Part shown: positions 45,247 to 54,974 of the stretch, one piece after another
Numbering within the stretch: position 1 is the first letter of the stretch
How the letters are laid out: each line of letters starts with the position of its first letter
DNA from: Planctomycetota bacterium
Lineage (GTDB): Bacteria; Planctomycetota; PUPC01; JACPCR01
Assembly (NCBI GenBank): GCA_027625095.1
Contig: JAQBXN010000034.1
Location: 1 to 64,000 of the forward strand
Direction: 5' to 3'
Length of the DNA: 64,000 nt
Made by a program: the position numbers and the translations under genes
Notes under the pieces: generated by a model
Seen by the model: only the letters and a program-made list of their open reading frames with translations
What the model was told of the DNA's origin: nothing
Database searches by the model: none

Positions 45247-47391
45247 TTACTTACGTGCAGCAAGCATGGCTCTACGATCGAGAGAAACCTTCTCAGCAAT
45301 GTTTCTTGGCACTTCGGCGTACTCGCGCGGCTCGAGGCTGTAGGTCCCTCGTCCCTGGGTGAGACCTCGGATGACGGTGGCGTATTGGAAGGTCTCGGAC
45401 AACGGCACTCTTCCTCTCAGCACTCGAATACCCCTCTCGATATCCATGCTCTCGACCTGGGCACGGCGGGAGTTCAGGTCACCAAGAATATCGCCAAGGA
45501 ACTCTTCCGGCACCTGGACGTCGAAGGTCATCACCGGCTCCATTAGCTTGGTGCCGGCTTTCGCGATTGCCATCGAGAATGCCTGCTGGGCGGCCAGAAA
45601 AAAAGCCATTTCAGAGGAATCCACATCGTGGTACGCACCGTCGAAGAGATCAACATGCACGTTCACGAACGGATATCGCAATTCGCCACCAATCTTTTGG
45701 GATTCGGCGAAACCGCGTTCGACGGCTCGGAAATATTCCTTAGGCACCGATCCGCTGACGATGGACTGTTCGAAGATGTAGTTGGCGCTTCCATCGTTCG
45801 GGCCGACGCGGACTTCGATGACTGCAAACTGGCCGTGTCCGCCGGACTGCTTCACGTGCCGTGACTGCAGCTCGACTTCGCGGGCCAGGGCCTGCTTGTA
45901 CGCCACTTCCGGACGGCCAACGACAACATCGAGCCTGAACTCTCGGACGATACGGTTCTTGATGACCTCGAGGTGCAGCTCGCCCATACCGGCGATAATG
46001 ATTTCCTGTGTCTCTTCATCCGTAAAAAATCGGAAGGTCGGATCTTCCTTTACAAGCCGACTGAGAGTATCGGAGAGCTTGTCGCGGTCGCCGTTCGACT
46101 TTGTTGATATAGACATCGACACGATCGGTTCGGGGAAGTTCATCTTTTCCAAAATGATCGGATCGTCCTTCTTGCAAAGGGTGTCGCCGGTGAGGGCGTC
46201 CTTCATTCCGACGCATGCGATGATATCGCCGGCTTGCGCGTCCTCGATGGACTCACGGCTGGCCGCGTGCATCTTGAACAGGCGCCCGATGCGCTCGGTC
46301 TTAGTAGTGCGTGGATTAAAGACAATATCACCCCTGCGAAGAGTTCCAGAGTAAACACGTAGGAAAGTCAGGTCACCGTTCTTGTCGGAGATGGTCTTGA
46401 ATGCCAGCGCGCAAAGTGGGCTTTCGGGCAAGGACTCAAAGTGTACCATGTGCTCTTCATCGCCAGGTCGCCGTCCTTCAACGATGGGCTTGTTCAGTGG
46501 CGAAGGTAGGTAGTAACCAACGCCGTCCAAAAGTTGCTCGACGCCTCTGCTCTTGAGGGCCGTTCCGCAGAGCACGGGAACGAGATTACCGGAAAGGGTG
46601 CCTTCACGTAGCGCATGGCGAAGTTCTGCAACTGTGACTTCTCCTCCCTCAAGATACTTCTCCATGATGTTCTCGCAGTAGTCGGCCGCTGTCTCGATAA
46701 GATTCATGAAATGCTCTTTGGTGAGCTCAGCATGCTCGGAAGGGATCTCTTCGACATGCCAGGTAACATCAGGGCCAGTAGTTACGAAACGATGGAACAC
46801 ACGTTCGACCAGGTCAATTAGGCCGACGAGTTCCCCGCCTGCGAGAATTGGAAACTGCACTGGAATGGCAACGGCGTTAAGGCGGGTACGAATAGAATCT
46901 ACGGCCCCCATGAAATCCGCGCCTGTGCGGTCAAGCTTGTTGATGAAAGCAATCCGTGGCACACCATAACGGGTGGCCTGACGCCAGACCGTCTCTGACT
47001 GCGCTTCGACGCCTGCAACTCCACAGAAAACTCCTACTACGCCATCAAGCACTCGGAGTGACCGTTCGACCTCAGCGGTAAAGTCAACATGTCCCGGTGT
47101 ATCGATGATGTTAAGGGTGTATTTTTTCCACCTGGCGCTTGTGGCTGCGCTGGTGATGGTGATTCCACGTTCACGTTCTTCTTCCATGTAATCCATGGTG
47201 GCGGCCCCATCATGTACTTCGCCTGTTCGGTGGATACGACCAGTGTGGAAAAGAATACGTTCGGTGACGGTGGTTTTCCCGGCATCGATGTGCGCGATAA
47301 TCCCGACGTTACGGATGAAATCCAGATGCTGGTGTTCTGGCTTGATGGCAAAACTGTCGTGGCTTTCAGGATGTAGTGTTGACAAGGACAT
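45247..47391 (-). CDS. fusA: Translation elongation factor G
   Basis: GTPase that drives ribosomal translocation; 714 residues from ATG 47391 (AAAGAGAG upstream). G1 is AHIDAGKTT, the switch region contains ERERGITITSAAT, G3 is DTPGHVDF and G4 is NKLD. Domains II to V follow, with GMGELHLEVI and the C-terminal RGTYSLEPREYAEVP. A roughly 20-residue extension (SLSTLHPESHDSFAIKPEHQ) precedes the G domain. It is alone here, not in the str operon, so it may be one of several EF-G copies. A perfect terminator follows. Confidence 0.96.
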   Translation of the reverse strand: MSLSTLHPESHDSFAIKPEHQHLDFIRNVGIIAHIDAGKTTVTERILFHTGRIHRTGEVHDGAATMDYMEEERERGITITSAATSARWKKYTLNIIDTPGHVDFTAEVERSLRVLDGVVGVFCGVAGVEAQSETVWRQATRYGVPRIAFINKLDRTGADFMGAVDSIRTRLNAVAIPVQFPILAGGELVGLIDLVERVFHRFVTTGPDVTWHVEEIPSEHAELTKEHFMNLIETAADYCENIMEKYLEGGEVTVAELRHALREGTLSGNLVPVLCGTALKSRGVEQLLDGVGYYLPSPLNKPIVEGRRPGDEEHMVHFESLPESPLCALAFKTISDKNGDLTFLRVYSGTLRRGDIVFNPRTTKTERIGRLFKMHAASRESIEDAQAGDIIACVGMKDALTGDTLCKKDDPIILEKMNFPEPIVSMSISTKSNGDRDKLSDTLSRLVKEDPTFRFFTDEETQEIIIAGMGELHLEVIKNRIVREFRLDVVVGRPEVAYKQALAREVELQSRHVKQSGGHGQFAVIEVRVGPNDGSANYIFEQSIVSGSVPKEYFRAVERGFAESQKIGGELRYPFVNVHVDLFDGAYHDVDSSEMAFFLAAQQAFSMAIAKAGTKLMEPVMTFDVQVPEEFLGDILGDLNSRRAQVESMDIERGIRVLRGRVPLSETFQYATVIRGLTQGRGTYSLEPREYAEVPRNIAEKVSLDRRAMLAARK

Positions 47392-47671
47392 GATTCTCTC
47401 TTTCTCGTAAGGCTTTGGACTAAAAGGCATCGTCACCACCCGGTCAAGCCGTGTGAGTTGTATCAAAAGTCGGCAAATCGGATTGTTTTAGGGGCAGAAA
47501 CCGTTCGGGCAGGCGGGTAAGCAATCTATATGCCGGGAAGGCGAGTGCTTCACAAAAAATAAGTTAGAAGGGACATAATTCCTCTCCGTGAGTATCCCTG
47601 GTTGCCCAGAACGAATTACATTGCCGGAAAGCCTGTCATGCGATTCATTACCCCATCATGGGGCAGAGGAA

Positions 47672-47773
47672 ACAGGCGGATAAACTGGCAGCCTAAATAG
47701 GTGTGGGTGCAATTTCCCTGATGCAGGTCTTATTTCTTGGTGCTTAACTCAAGCTGCCAGTTTACTCGCCTGT
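47672..47773. repeat. Inverted repeat in the fusA-rpiA gap
   Basis: ACAGGCGGATAAACTGGCAGC (47672-47692) pairs with GCTGCCAGTTTACTCGCCTGT (47753-47773), 19 of 21 bases, around a 60-base loop. A short palindrome CCCCATCATGGGG (47651-47663) lies beside it. The 520-base gap between rpiA and fusA holds no supported gene; the fusA promoter should be here. Confidence 0.7.
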
Positions 47774-47911
47774 TGGCGTGAGAAGATTGCTCTTCATGGA
47801 AATGACTATTTCCGGCCAACTTAACGGGCGGGCAGTATATAGAGGGCCATACCCATCGCAAGATAATTCTGTGAATTTTTTCACGAATTTAAATGATGGC
47901 AGACTAAGACC

Positions 47912-48598
47912 TTAACGGTGGATAACCTCGACGCCGTTCTGTCGCGCCACCACAATCGTCGTTGCCATATCCAGGAACAGGCCATGCTCCGCAACGCTTG
48001 CGATCCCTTGAATGAATTTGGATGCAGCGTAAGGGTCGTCGATGGGTTGAACAAAAAAAAGGTCGAGAATGTAGTTGCCATTGTCGGTCACGAAGGGTTT
48101 CCCCTCGCCCCCCCGAAGCTCGACTCGACATCCGAGCTCGCCCAGACGGCTGGCGGTGTATTTCCAGCAATATTGCACTACATCCACCGGTAACGCCCCC
48201 GTCACACCCAATCCGGCGACCATCTTGGTTTCATCGACGGTAACGACAAACTTCTCGGCAGCCTGCTCGACCATCTTCTCACGGAGCAGCGCTCCTCCCC
48301 TTCCCTTAACCAGATTCAGGCATGGGTCCACCTCATCTGCGCCGTCAATCGCCAGGTCCAGCCTGGGATGGTCATCAAGAGTGCTGAGTTGGATACCGAG
48401 AGCCTCTGCCTGCTCACGAGTGCGCTGAGAGGTTGGGACTCCAATGATCTTCTTAAGGTCTCCAGATTTGACCAACTCACCGAGGCGATCCACCACAAAT
48501 TTGGCAGTAGAGCCGGTGCCGAGGCCAAGCACCATGCCGTCTTCTACAAATTCAACGGCTTTGTCTGCTGAGAGTTTTTTTAGTTCATCCTGGGTCAT
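47912..48598 (-). CDS. rpiA: Ribose-5-phosphate isomerase A
   Basis: Interconverts ribose 5-phosphate and ribulose 5-phosphate. The 228-residue protein has the phosphate loop [10 protein letters not shown], the active-site DGADEVDP and [11 protein letters not shown] motifs, and the C-terminal DLFF strand. The start overlaps the end of rpe by four bases; the two pentose-phosphate enzymes form a coupled pair. All catalytic residues appear present. Confidence 0.97.
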   Translation of the reverse strand: MTQDELKKLSADKAVEFVEDGMVLGLGTGSTAKFVVDRLGELVKSGDLKKIIGVPTSQRTREQAEALGIQLSTLDDHPRLDLAIDGADEVDPCLNLVKGRGGALLREKMVEQAAEKFVVTVDETKMVAGLGVTGALPVDVVQYCWKYTASRLGELGCRVELRGGEGKPFVTDNGNYILDLFFVQPIDDPYAASKFIQGIASVAEHGLFLDMATTIVVARQNGVEVIHR

Positions 48599-49302
48599 GT
48601 CTGTTTATCGATGATTCCTTTGTATTTAGCGAGATTGTCCGCAACCGATGCCTTGTCATTGAATATGGCCGAGCCCATGACCAGCACTGTTGCCCCAGCA
48701 TCAAGGACCTCACGCAAAGTTGATTCGTTCACGCCTCCGTCGACTTCAATCTCGGCCTCAGAACCTATCGCATCGAGCCTCGCCCGGATGTCCGAAATCT
48801 TTTTCGTGCTGTAAGGAATATACGACTGGCCTCCCCATCCAGGGTTGACGGACATCACCAACACAAGATCAACTTCTCCAATTACCGGCTCAAGAGCTGA
48901 GACAGGTGTAGCAGGGTTGAGAGTCACCCCGGTCTTGAGTCCGGCCTCGCGGATTTGTTGGAGCGTTCGATGGAGATGAGGACACGTCTCGACGTGAACC
49001 GTAATCAAATCGGCGCCGGCGGCGACGTATTGTGCAATCGAGAGGTCGGGCCTTTCGATCATCAGGTGGACGTCGAACATCAAATCCGTCACCCCACGGA
49101 TGGCCTTAATAACCGGCGGTCCGAAAGTAAGATTCGGGACGAAATGGCCATCCATCACGTCCACGTGAATCCAGTCGGCGCCGCCTTCCGCAGCCTCGCA
49201 AACCTGTTCGCCAAGGCGTGCGAAGTCAGCGGACAAAATGGATGGTGCAATTTTGACTGAGCTTGCCAAAGACTCCTCCGATTCCGTGTTTAAAAGGCCC
49301 AT
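48595..49302 (-). CDS. rpe: Ribulose-phosphate 3-epimerase
   Basis: A 235-residue TIM-barrel epimerase linking ribulose 5-phosphate and xylulose 5-phosphate. It begins with a short extra segment ([15 protein letters not shown]), then [33 protein letters not shown] with the metal and catalytic Asp, [11 protein letters not shown] and the second Asp in EVDGGVNES. It is directly upstream of rpiA. Confidence 0.97.
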   Translation of the reverse strand: MGLLNTESEESLASSVKIAPSILSADFARLGEQVCEAAEGGADWIHVDVMDGHFVPNLTFGPPVIKAIRGVTDLMFDVHLMIERPDLSIAQYVAAGADLITVHVETCPHLHRTLQQIREAGLKTGVTLNPATPVSALEPVIGEVDLVLVMSVNPGWGGQSYIPYSTKKISDIRARLDAIGSEAEIEVDGGVNESTLREVLDAGATVLVMGSAIFNDKASVADNLAKYKGIIDKQT

Positions 49303-49370
49303 CGGTCTGCATTTGTATCGCGCATATTGTCAATGTCATCCAAAACTCGACGATCTCTGAGGAGTCATTC

Positions 49371-49988
49371 TTAAATCGCAATGAAGTTTTCCAACATCTT
49401 CAGTCCTACGGCCTGACTTTTCTCAGGGTGGAACTGCGTAGCAAAGATATTGTTACTCGCCACGACGGCAGGGAATGGTTTGCCGTAATCCGCGGTGGCG
49501 GCGACAACATCCTCACTGCCTGGCGCTGCATAAAAAGAGTGCACAAAGTAAGCGTAGACACCGCTTTCGAGGCCTTTTAAGAGGGGGATGTCCTTCTTGA
49601 TTTCGAGTGCATTCCAACCCATGTGCGGGATCTTAAGTTTGGGTTGGGCGCCGTTCTGATCGAAGGCAAAACGAACGATACGACCCTGCACCAGGCCGAG
49701 CCCCTGGTGCAGGCCGTCTTCTTCGCTTTCATCAAAAATCAACTGAAGACCGAGGCAGATACCGAGGAAGGGCTTTTTTCGGGCGGCTTCTTTGATCGGT
49801 TCAATGAGTTCCCGCTCGGCGAGCTCTTCCATCGCATCTTTGAAGGCGCCAACTCCGGGCAGGATAACTTTGTCTGCGCTGGAAATTTTGTCTGGGTCGC
49901 TGGTGATTTCGGCCAGCGCTCCGAGCGACTCGAGGGCCTTTTGAACGCTACGCAGGTTTCCCATTCCGTAATCTGTGATGGCAATCAT
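49371..49988 (-). CDS. hisH: Imidazole glycerol phosphate synthase, glutaminase subunit
   Basis: Glutamine amidotransferase subunit (205 residues) that feeds ammonia to HisF in histidine synthesis. It has the oxyanion PGVGAF, nucleophile GICLGLQL and His-Glu in QFHPEKS. Other his genes are absent nearby, so the pathway is scattered. The ATG at 49988 has no Shine-Dalgarno sequence; three ATGGTTG-type heptamers directly abut and overlap the start codon. Confidence 0.96.
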   Translation of the reverse strand: MIAITDYGMGNLRSVQKALESLGALAEITSDPDKISSADKVILPGVGAFKDAMEELAERELIEPIKEAARKKPFLGICLGLQLIFDESEEDGLHQGLGLVQGRIVRFAFDQNGAQPKLKIPHMGWNALEIKKDIPLLKGLESGVYAYFVHSFYAAPGSEDVVAATADYGKPFPAVVASNNIFATQFHPEKSQAVGLKMLENFIAI

Positions 49989-50007
49989 GGTTGATGTTTG
50001 ATGGTTG
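49987..50007. repeat. Three heptamers overlapping the hisH start
   Basis: Units ATGGTTG, ATGTTTG and ATGGTTG. The first unit shares two bases with the hisH ATG on the minus strand. It is the third member of the heptamer family in the window. Confidence 0.85.
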
Positions 50008-50027
50008 TGAGGTCTGGCTCTAAATCG

Positions 50028-50549
50028 TTAAGCCAACCTTTTGATCAAGTCCTCATCTATCCTTTCGGCCAATTGTTCCGGGGTCATGGATACAGTATCC
50101 AAAACAACATCCGCCAGCGCTTCATACAACGGTTGACGCTCCTTCAACACTTCAGCCACTTCGTCATATGGGCCCTTCTCAGTCAGGCCCGGACGCTGCC
50201 CTGCTGTGACATCATCCGCGAGCATCCGCTGGCAGATCGTTTCAACGTCAGCCTGGAGCAAAATTACAAACCCGTTCTTCATTAACGCTCTGTTCTCTTC
50301 GCGGAGGATGACACCTCCGCCAGTCCCAACAATCAGATTATCTCGTTCAGCAAGTATTCGCAGACATTGCGACTCCAGGTCTCGGAAAGCGCCCTGGCCA
50401 TCGGTTTCAAATATCTCTTGAATCGAACGCCCGGCATGTTCTCGCAGGAACTCATCCGCATCGACAAATTCACGGCCTGATTTTTTTGCGACCAGCCTGC
50501 CCACGGTTGTCTTACCTGTACAGCGATAGCCGATGAGATAGAAATTCAA
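50028..50549 (-). CDS. aroK: Shikimate kinase
   Basis: Phosphorylates shikimate with ATP in the chorismate pathway. A P-loop GYRCTGKTTVGRL near the N-terminus, the shikimate-binding DADEFLREHAGRSI, the GTGGGVIL loop and the lid with RPGLTE are visible in 173 residues. Its start overlaps the end of the aroDE fusion by four bases, so three steps of the pathway are coupled. Confidence 0.96.
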   Translation of the reverse strand: MNFYLIGYRCTGKTTVGRLVAKKSGREFVDADEFLREHAGRSIQEIFETDGQGAFRDLESQCLRILAERDNLIVGTGGGVILREENRALMKNGFVILLQADVETICQRMLADDVTAGQRPGLTEKGPYDEVAEVLKERQPLYEALADVVLDTVSMTPEQLAERIDEDLIKRLA

Positions 50550-52036
50550 TGAGCCGCCTCCAGCCGTGTGCGAACGACTTCGGCCATCAATTCCGTGGGG
50601 GCATCTACGCCCGTCCAGAGTTCGAATTGACCGACCGCCTGCCTTACGAACATCTCGAACCCTGTGACTATGGGGCAGCCAGCCTCTCTGGCCTCACGCA
50701 GCAGGCGGGTTTCGATGGGATTGTAGACCGCGTCAAAAACCAGCATTTCTGGCTTCAGAAATTCGGCCGGTATCGGTGTATCATCCACGTTCGGGTGCAT
50801 GCCCACGGAGCTCGCATTAACCAGGACATCCGCCTCAAACCCATCTTTCAAGATCGAGCGAAGCGAGACGCCTTTACATCCGATGTCTTCTGCAAGTCGG
50901 GTAGCTCTCTCCAAGGTTCTATTGGCCACGGTGACATCAGCGCCACGATCCTGCAGCCCGTATGCGATGGCGCGTCCGGCCCCGCCCGCGCCGATTATGA
51001 GTGCTCTCTTCCCCTGAATTGGGGCATCGTCGTTCGACCCGGCCTCCACCAGCACTTCCTCAATGGCGCTGATGGCCGCATCCAAGTCCGTGTTGGAACC
51101 GGCAAGTTTCCCATTCCTGTTATGAATCGTGTTTATCGCACCGATTTTTTCGGAAAGGGGCTCAATCTCGTCAAGGCAGAAAATGGAAGCTTCTTTATGC
51201 GGAATGGTGACGCTGAATCCGTTAAATCCCAGCTCCCTGAATGCCTCCAGGAATTCGGCGACATCATTCACAAGCAGCGGCACATAAACCGCATCGATGC
51301 CGCAATTGGTGAAGGCTGCATTATGAATGCTTGGACTCATGCTGTGCCCGACCGGATTCCCAACAACCCCGTAAACGGGGGTTTGAGGAGTGAGCGAACG
51401 AAATCGGTAGAGGTTAATGAGAGTGGTGGCTTCTATCTGACCCGGCGCAGATTCCTTTCCAGCGCCTACAGATGCAAATGTGAGATATGAGCCAAACTTC
51501 GGCGCCAGGATGCGACTAATCTGGCCGTGCTCTCCCATGCAGAGTCCAATGGTTGGTTTTTCTGCCTCAGCCAACAGCCGGAACATCGTAACGTTGTCCG
51601 TAATCGAGTGAGCGAATACAGCGAGCTTTGCAATGTCTGCGCCGGCATGGAAACAGGCAGAGTATATGGATTGGAGATCTGATGGTGTCTCTTCGAAGTT
51701 GTGATAAGAGACGATCAGCTTTGCCTTGCCTGCGTGTTTGAATTTGGCGGCAGCATCGAGTTCGATATCGATGTATTCAGCACCGCAAGCCTCAGCCTCT
51801 TCGAGTAGTGCGATTCGCTCGGATTCTTCACCTTTAAATTTACCCATTTCCCGCACAGGTCGATTGGTGCAGATAACAGGTTTGGGGGCCGAATCTATAA
51901 GGGCAGATACGTCCGGTTTTGAAATGCCATCGAGGCGGATCTCAAATAAATCCGAGTGCGGCGCGGCCCTTTGCATCTGAGCCAGGCATTCCTCGTTGGT
52001 ACTGGCAGAAATGGATGTGCAGATATGGCAGGTCAT
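50546..52036 (-). CDS. aroDE: Bifunctional type I 3-dehydroquinate dehydratase / shikimate dehydrogenase
   Basis: A 496-residue fusion catalysing two successive shikimate-pathway steps. Residues 1-220 are type I dehydroquinate dehydratase with the catalytic His in VSYHNFEETP and the Schiff-base Lys in DIAKLAVFA. From about 225 (VYGVVGNPVGHSMSPSIHN) shikimate dehydrogenase follows, with the catalytic Lys in VTIPHKEA, NTD, and the NADP loop GAGGAGRAI. The same fusion is known from plants, Chlamydia and some other PVC bacteria. It is upstream of and coupled to aroK. Confidence 0.96.
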   Translation of the reverse strand: MTCHICTSISASTNEECLAQMQRAAPHSDLFEIRLDGISKPDVSALIDSAPKPVICTNRPVREMGKFKGEESERIALLEEAEACGAEYIDIELDAAAKFKHAGKAKLIVSYHNFEETPSDLQSIYSACFHAGADIAKLAVFAHSITDNVTMFRLLAEAEKPTIGLCMGEHGQISRILAPKFGSYLTFASVGAGKESAPGQIEATTLINLYRFRSLTPQTPVYGVVGNPVGHSMSPSIHNAAFTNCGIDAVYVPLLVNDVAEFLEAFRELGFNGFSVTIPHKEASIFCLDEIEPLSEKIGAINTIHNRNGKLAGSNTDLDAAISAIEEVLVEAGSNDDAPIQGKRALIIGAGGAGRAIAYGLQDRGADVTVANRTLERATRLAEDIGCKGVSLRSILKDGFEADVLVNASSVGMHPNVDDTPIPAEFLKPEMLVFDAVYNPIETRLLREAREAGCPIVTGFEMFVRQAVGQFELWTGVDAPTELMAEVVRTRLEAAH

Positions 52037-52142
52037 GGGTGATATTCAGGCAGGACAAGACCTGGTCACTTCGCAGTTGTCTTCGTTTTCCTGAAATCGA
52101 CGAGCGTGTCGCAAGGAACAATGACCAGAACGGCGATCTGAC

Positions 52143-53690
52143 TCACACGCCTTGTGAGTCTCCGACCTCTTTATTCTGTTGTCGGACAATCTTTCCGATA
52201 GCGTTGAGATAGGCACGGGCACTTGCTTCAAGGATGTCAGTGCTGCTTGCACGGCCGTGCATCTCGATACCTTCGTGTTCCACTCTAAGCGAGACTTCAC
52301 CGAGCGCGTCCTTGCCACGGGTGATGGCTCGGATCTGATAATCAAGAAGACGGCAGTTCACGCCGGTGATACGGTCGATGGTATTGTAAATCGCATCCAC
52401 AGGACCGTCGCCGACTGCGGCATCTTCGATGGGTTCATTCGTACCAATTCTTTGTAACTTTATGGTCGCAGTCGGAGTTACATCGATACCGCTTGTTGTA
52501 TGCATTCGGACAAGCTCAAAGGTTTCATCTACGTGTGCAAAATCTTCTTCAATCAGGGCGATGAGGTCTTCATCGTAGATTTCCTTTTTCTTGTCGGCCA
52601 ACACTTTGAATGCGTCGAAGAGTGAATTCAGATCCTCTTCGGAGACTTCAAAGCCCAGTTTGAGCAGGCGTTCGCGGAAAGCGTGTCTGCCTGAATGTTT
52701 GCCCAGCACCAGATTGGTATCGGAAAAACCGACGTCTTCCGGATGCATGATCTCGTAGGTCGTTCGCTCCTTCAAAATGCCGTCCTGGTGGATACCAGCC
52801 TCGTGAGCGAAAGCGTTTTGGCCAACGATGGCTTTGTTCCGTTGAACGAACAGGCCCGTCAAGTTACTGACCATACGGCTGGTGGTCAGGATACGTCTGG
52901 TTTCGATTTTGGTTTCGAGGCCGTAGTAGTCCTTTCGCGTTTTCAAAGCCATAACAATTTCTTCAAGCGAGGCGTTTCCGGCGCGCTCCCCGATACCATT
53001 AATCGTGCATTCGACCTGGCGGGCGCCGTTTACGACCCCGGCCAGCGAATTGGCCACTGCCAATCCGAGATCGTTGTGGCAGTGCACGCTGATGACTGCC
53101 TGATCAATATTCGGAACGTCCGACACCAAGCGTGCAATGGTCTCGCCGAATGGCCCGGGAAGCGCATAGCCCACGGTGTCAGGGATATTCACCGTTGTAG
53201 CGCCGGCTGCAATGGTCGCTTCGATGATCTCAACCAGAAAGTCGCCTTCGGTACGTGAGGCATCCTCTGGACTGAACTCGATGTCGTCACAGAATTGTTT
53301 GGCGTATTCGACCATCTCTACCGCCTGTTTCAGGATCTCCTTCTGCGCTTTCTTCAGCTTGAACTTCCGGTGAATCTCGGAAGTCGCCAGAAAGAGATGA
53401 ATGCGCTTCCGGGCCGCGGGATCAACCGCGGCGGCAGCGCGATCTATATCCTTCTTGAGACAACGAGCGAGCCCGGCGATGGTGGGGCCTTCGACCTCAC
53501 GAGCGATTTCCTGGACGGCTTCGAAATCGCCCGGCGAGGCGATGGGGAAACCGGCTTCGATAATGTCAACCTTCAGGAGGGTAAGCTGACGTGCGATCTC
53601 CAGTTTCTCTCTGGTGTTCAGGCTGGCGCCTGGGGATTGTTCACCATCACGCAGAGTGGTATCGAAGATGATTATGCGTTCGTCGCTCAT
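52143..53690 (-). CDS. leuA: 2-isopropylmalate synthase
   Basis: Condenses acetyl-CoA with 2-oxoisovalerate, the first leucine-specific step. The 515-residue protein has [29 protein letters not shown] with metal-binding His residues and the [13 protein letters not shown] loop, followed by the C-terminal regulatory domain that binds leucine (about 390-505). It lies 20 bases after ilvC on the same strand, and the two are likely one branched-chain operon. Confidence 0.97.
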   Translation of the reverse strand: MSDERIIIFDTTLRDGEQSPGASLNTREKLEIARQLTLLKVDIIEAGFPIASPGDFEAVQEIAREVEGPTIAGLARCLKKDIDRAAAAVDPAARKRIHLFLATSEIHRKFKLKKAQKEILKQAVEMVEYAKQFCDDIEFSPEDASRTEGDFLVEIIEATIAAGATTVNIPDTVGYALPGPFGETIARLVSDVPNIDQAVISVHCHNDLGLAVANSLAGVVNGARQVECTINGIGERAGNASLEEIVMALKTRKDYYGLETKIETRRILTTSRMVSNLTGLFVQRNKAIVGQNAFAHEAGIHQDGILKERTTYEIMHPEDVGFSDTNLVLGKHSGRHAFRERLLKLGFEVSEEDLNSLFDAFKVLADKKKEIYDEDLIALIEEDFAHVDETFELVRMHTTSGIDVTPTATIKLQRIGTNEPIEDAAVGDGPVDAIYNTIDRITGVNCRLLDYQIRAITRGKDALGEVSLRVEHEGIEMHGRASSTDILEASARAYLNAIGKIVRQQNKEVGDSQGV

Positions 53691-53710
53691 TGGTTCCTCC
53701 TGCTTCCTTT

Positions 53711-54706
53711 CTACTTGGAGTCGATCCAGGACATCATTTTTCTCAATTCTTTTCCGACTTTTTCCAACTGGTGATCTTTATCTTTATTACGCAGGGCATT
53801 AAATACCGGGCGCCCGACTTTGTTTTCTATAAGCCATTCGCGAGCGAATTGACCGCCCTGAATCTCAGCGAGAATTTTCTTCATCTCGGCTCTGGTTTGA
53901 TCGGTGACGATGCGAGGGCCGCGGGTGTAGTCACCAAACTCGGCGGTGTTGCTTACCGAATAACGCATGTAATTGAGCCCGCCCTGGTAGAAGAGATCGA
54001 CAATAAGTTTGAGCTCGTGCATACATTCGAAGAAGGCAAGCTCCGGCTGATAGCCGGCATCGACCAGTGTTTCGAATGCAGCTTTGACAAGGGCACTGAC
54101 ACCACCGCACAACACAACCTGTTCACCGAAAAGATCTGTTTCAGTTTCTTCAGCGAATGTAGTCCGCAGCACTCCGCCTCGCGTCCCGCCGATTCCTTTT
54201 GCATAGGCCATGGCGGTTTCCCAAGCATTTCCGGAGATGTCCTGTCCGATGGCGACAAGACAGGGTACCCCCCCACCCTGCTCATATTCGCTGCGAACGA
54301 GGTGTCCAGGGCCTTTGGGTGCAACCATGATCGAATCCACTGTTGGCGGCGGCACGATCTGACCAAAGTGAATATTGAATCCGTGCGAGCAACCGAGGAC
54401 GGCGCCTTTTTTGAGGTTTGGAGCAATCTGTTCGCGGTAGACGTCCCCCTGAATTTCATCAGGCAAAAGAATCTGAACAAAGTCTCCAGCGGCCACGGCC
54501 TCTTCGACGCCGAGGGGATCGAAGCCATGAGACACCGCGAGCTCGTAGTTGGCGGAGCCTTTGCGTGTATTGACAACAACTTTGACACCACTGTCACGGA
54601 GATTCAGGGCATGCGCGTGGCCTTGACTTCCGTAGCCGAGAATCGCGATGGTTTTGTCACTAAGGTGGTCAAGATTTGCGTCGTCGCCGTAATACATTTT
54701 GGCCAT
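53711..54706 (-). CDS. ilvC: Ketol-acid reductoisomerase
   Basis: NADP-dependent class I enzyme (331 residues) of isoleucine/valine synthesis. [17 protein letters not shown] is the cofactor loop, with RKGSANYE behind it suggesting NADPH; metal ligands sit in the C-terminal knotted domain ([21 protein letters not shown]). AGGAG lies six bases before the ATG. A hairpin with a weak U-tract (54733-54751) lies in the leader. The gene leads into leuA. Confidence 0.97.
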   Translation of the reverse strand: MAKMYYGDDANLDHLSDKTIAILGYGSQGHAHALNLRDSGVKVVVNTRKGSANYELAVSHGFDPLGVEEAVAAGDFVQILLPDEIQGDVYREQIAPNLKKGAVLGCSHGFNIHFGQIVPPPTVDSIMVAPKGPGHLVRSEYEQGGGVPCLVAIGQDISGNAWETAMAYAKGIGGTRGGVLRTTFAEETETDLFGEQVVLCGGVSALVKAAFETLVDAGYQPELAFFECMHELKLIVDLFYQGGLNYMRYSVSNTAEFGDYTRGPRIVTDQTRAEMKKILAEIQGGQFAREWLIENKVGRPVFNALRNKDKDHQLEKVGKELRKMMSWIDSK

Positions 54707-54732
54707 ATGAAAGGCTCCTGAATTAAAGTAAG

Positions 54733-54751
54733 GAGAGCCGTCCCGGCTCTC
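54733..54751 (-). promoter_or_regulatory. Hairpin in the ilvC leader
   Basis: GAGAGCCG and CGGCTCTC form a perfect 8-base stem with a TCC loop, about 25 bases before the ilvC start, followed on the minus strand by CTTACTTTAATT. It might be an attenuator or the terminator of upstream transcription; no leader peptide rich in branched-chain codons was convincing. Confidence 0.35.
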
Positions 54752-54885
54752 GGAAAATTAGGGGTGACAGAAGATGCAGGATTGGGGCTTCCGCATCTGT
54801 CTTGCTGAGATTCCTGAAAACTAATGTCTTAATGCGTCGCTTCAACTCCGTCCAAACCGATCCCAATCTGTTCTCCGAAAGTATC

Positions 54886-54907
54886 GAGCCCTCCATGAGG
54901 AGGGCTC
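54886..54907 (-). terminator. Hairpin downstream of the SpoVG-domain gene
   Basis: GAGCCCTCC and GGAGGGCTC form a perfect 9-base stem with an ATGA loop, 68 bases after the SpoVG-domain stop. The following minus-strand bases GATACTTTC give only a weak U-tract, so termination efficiency is uncertain. Confidence 0.5.
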
Positions 54908-54974
54908 TAAATACGGTGCGTTCTGGTCGTTCGCGGGGACTTATATCGGGTTCACGCGAAGCTGCAACCGCGGG

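Noticed and set aside
54721-54895. Leader peptide and attenuator for ilvC
   Set aside because: The only candidate peptide (MEGSILSENR..., ending LSLL) has no run of Ile/Val/Leu codons, and the hairpin lacks alternative pairing that I could find.
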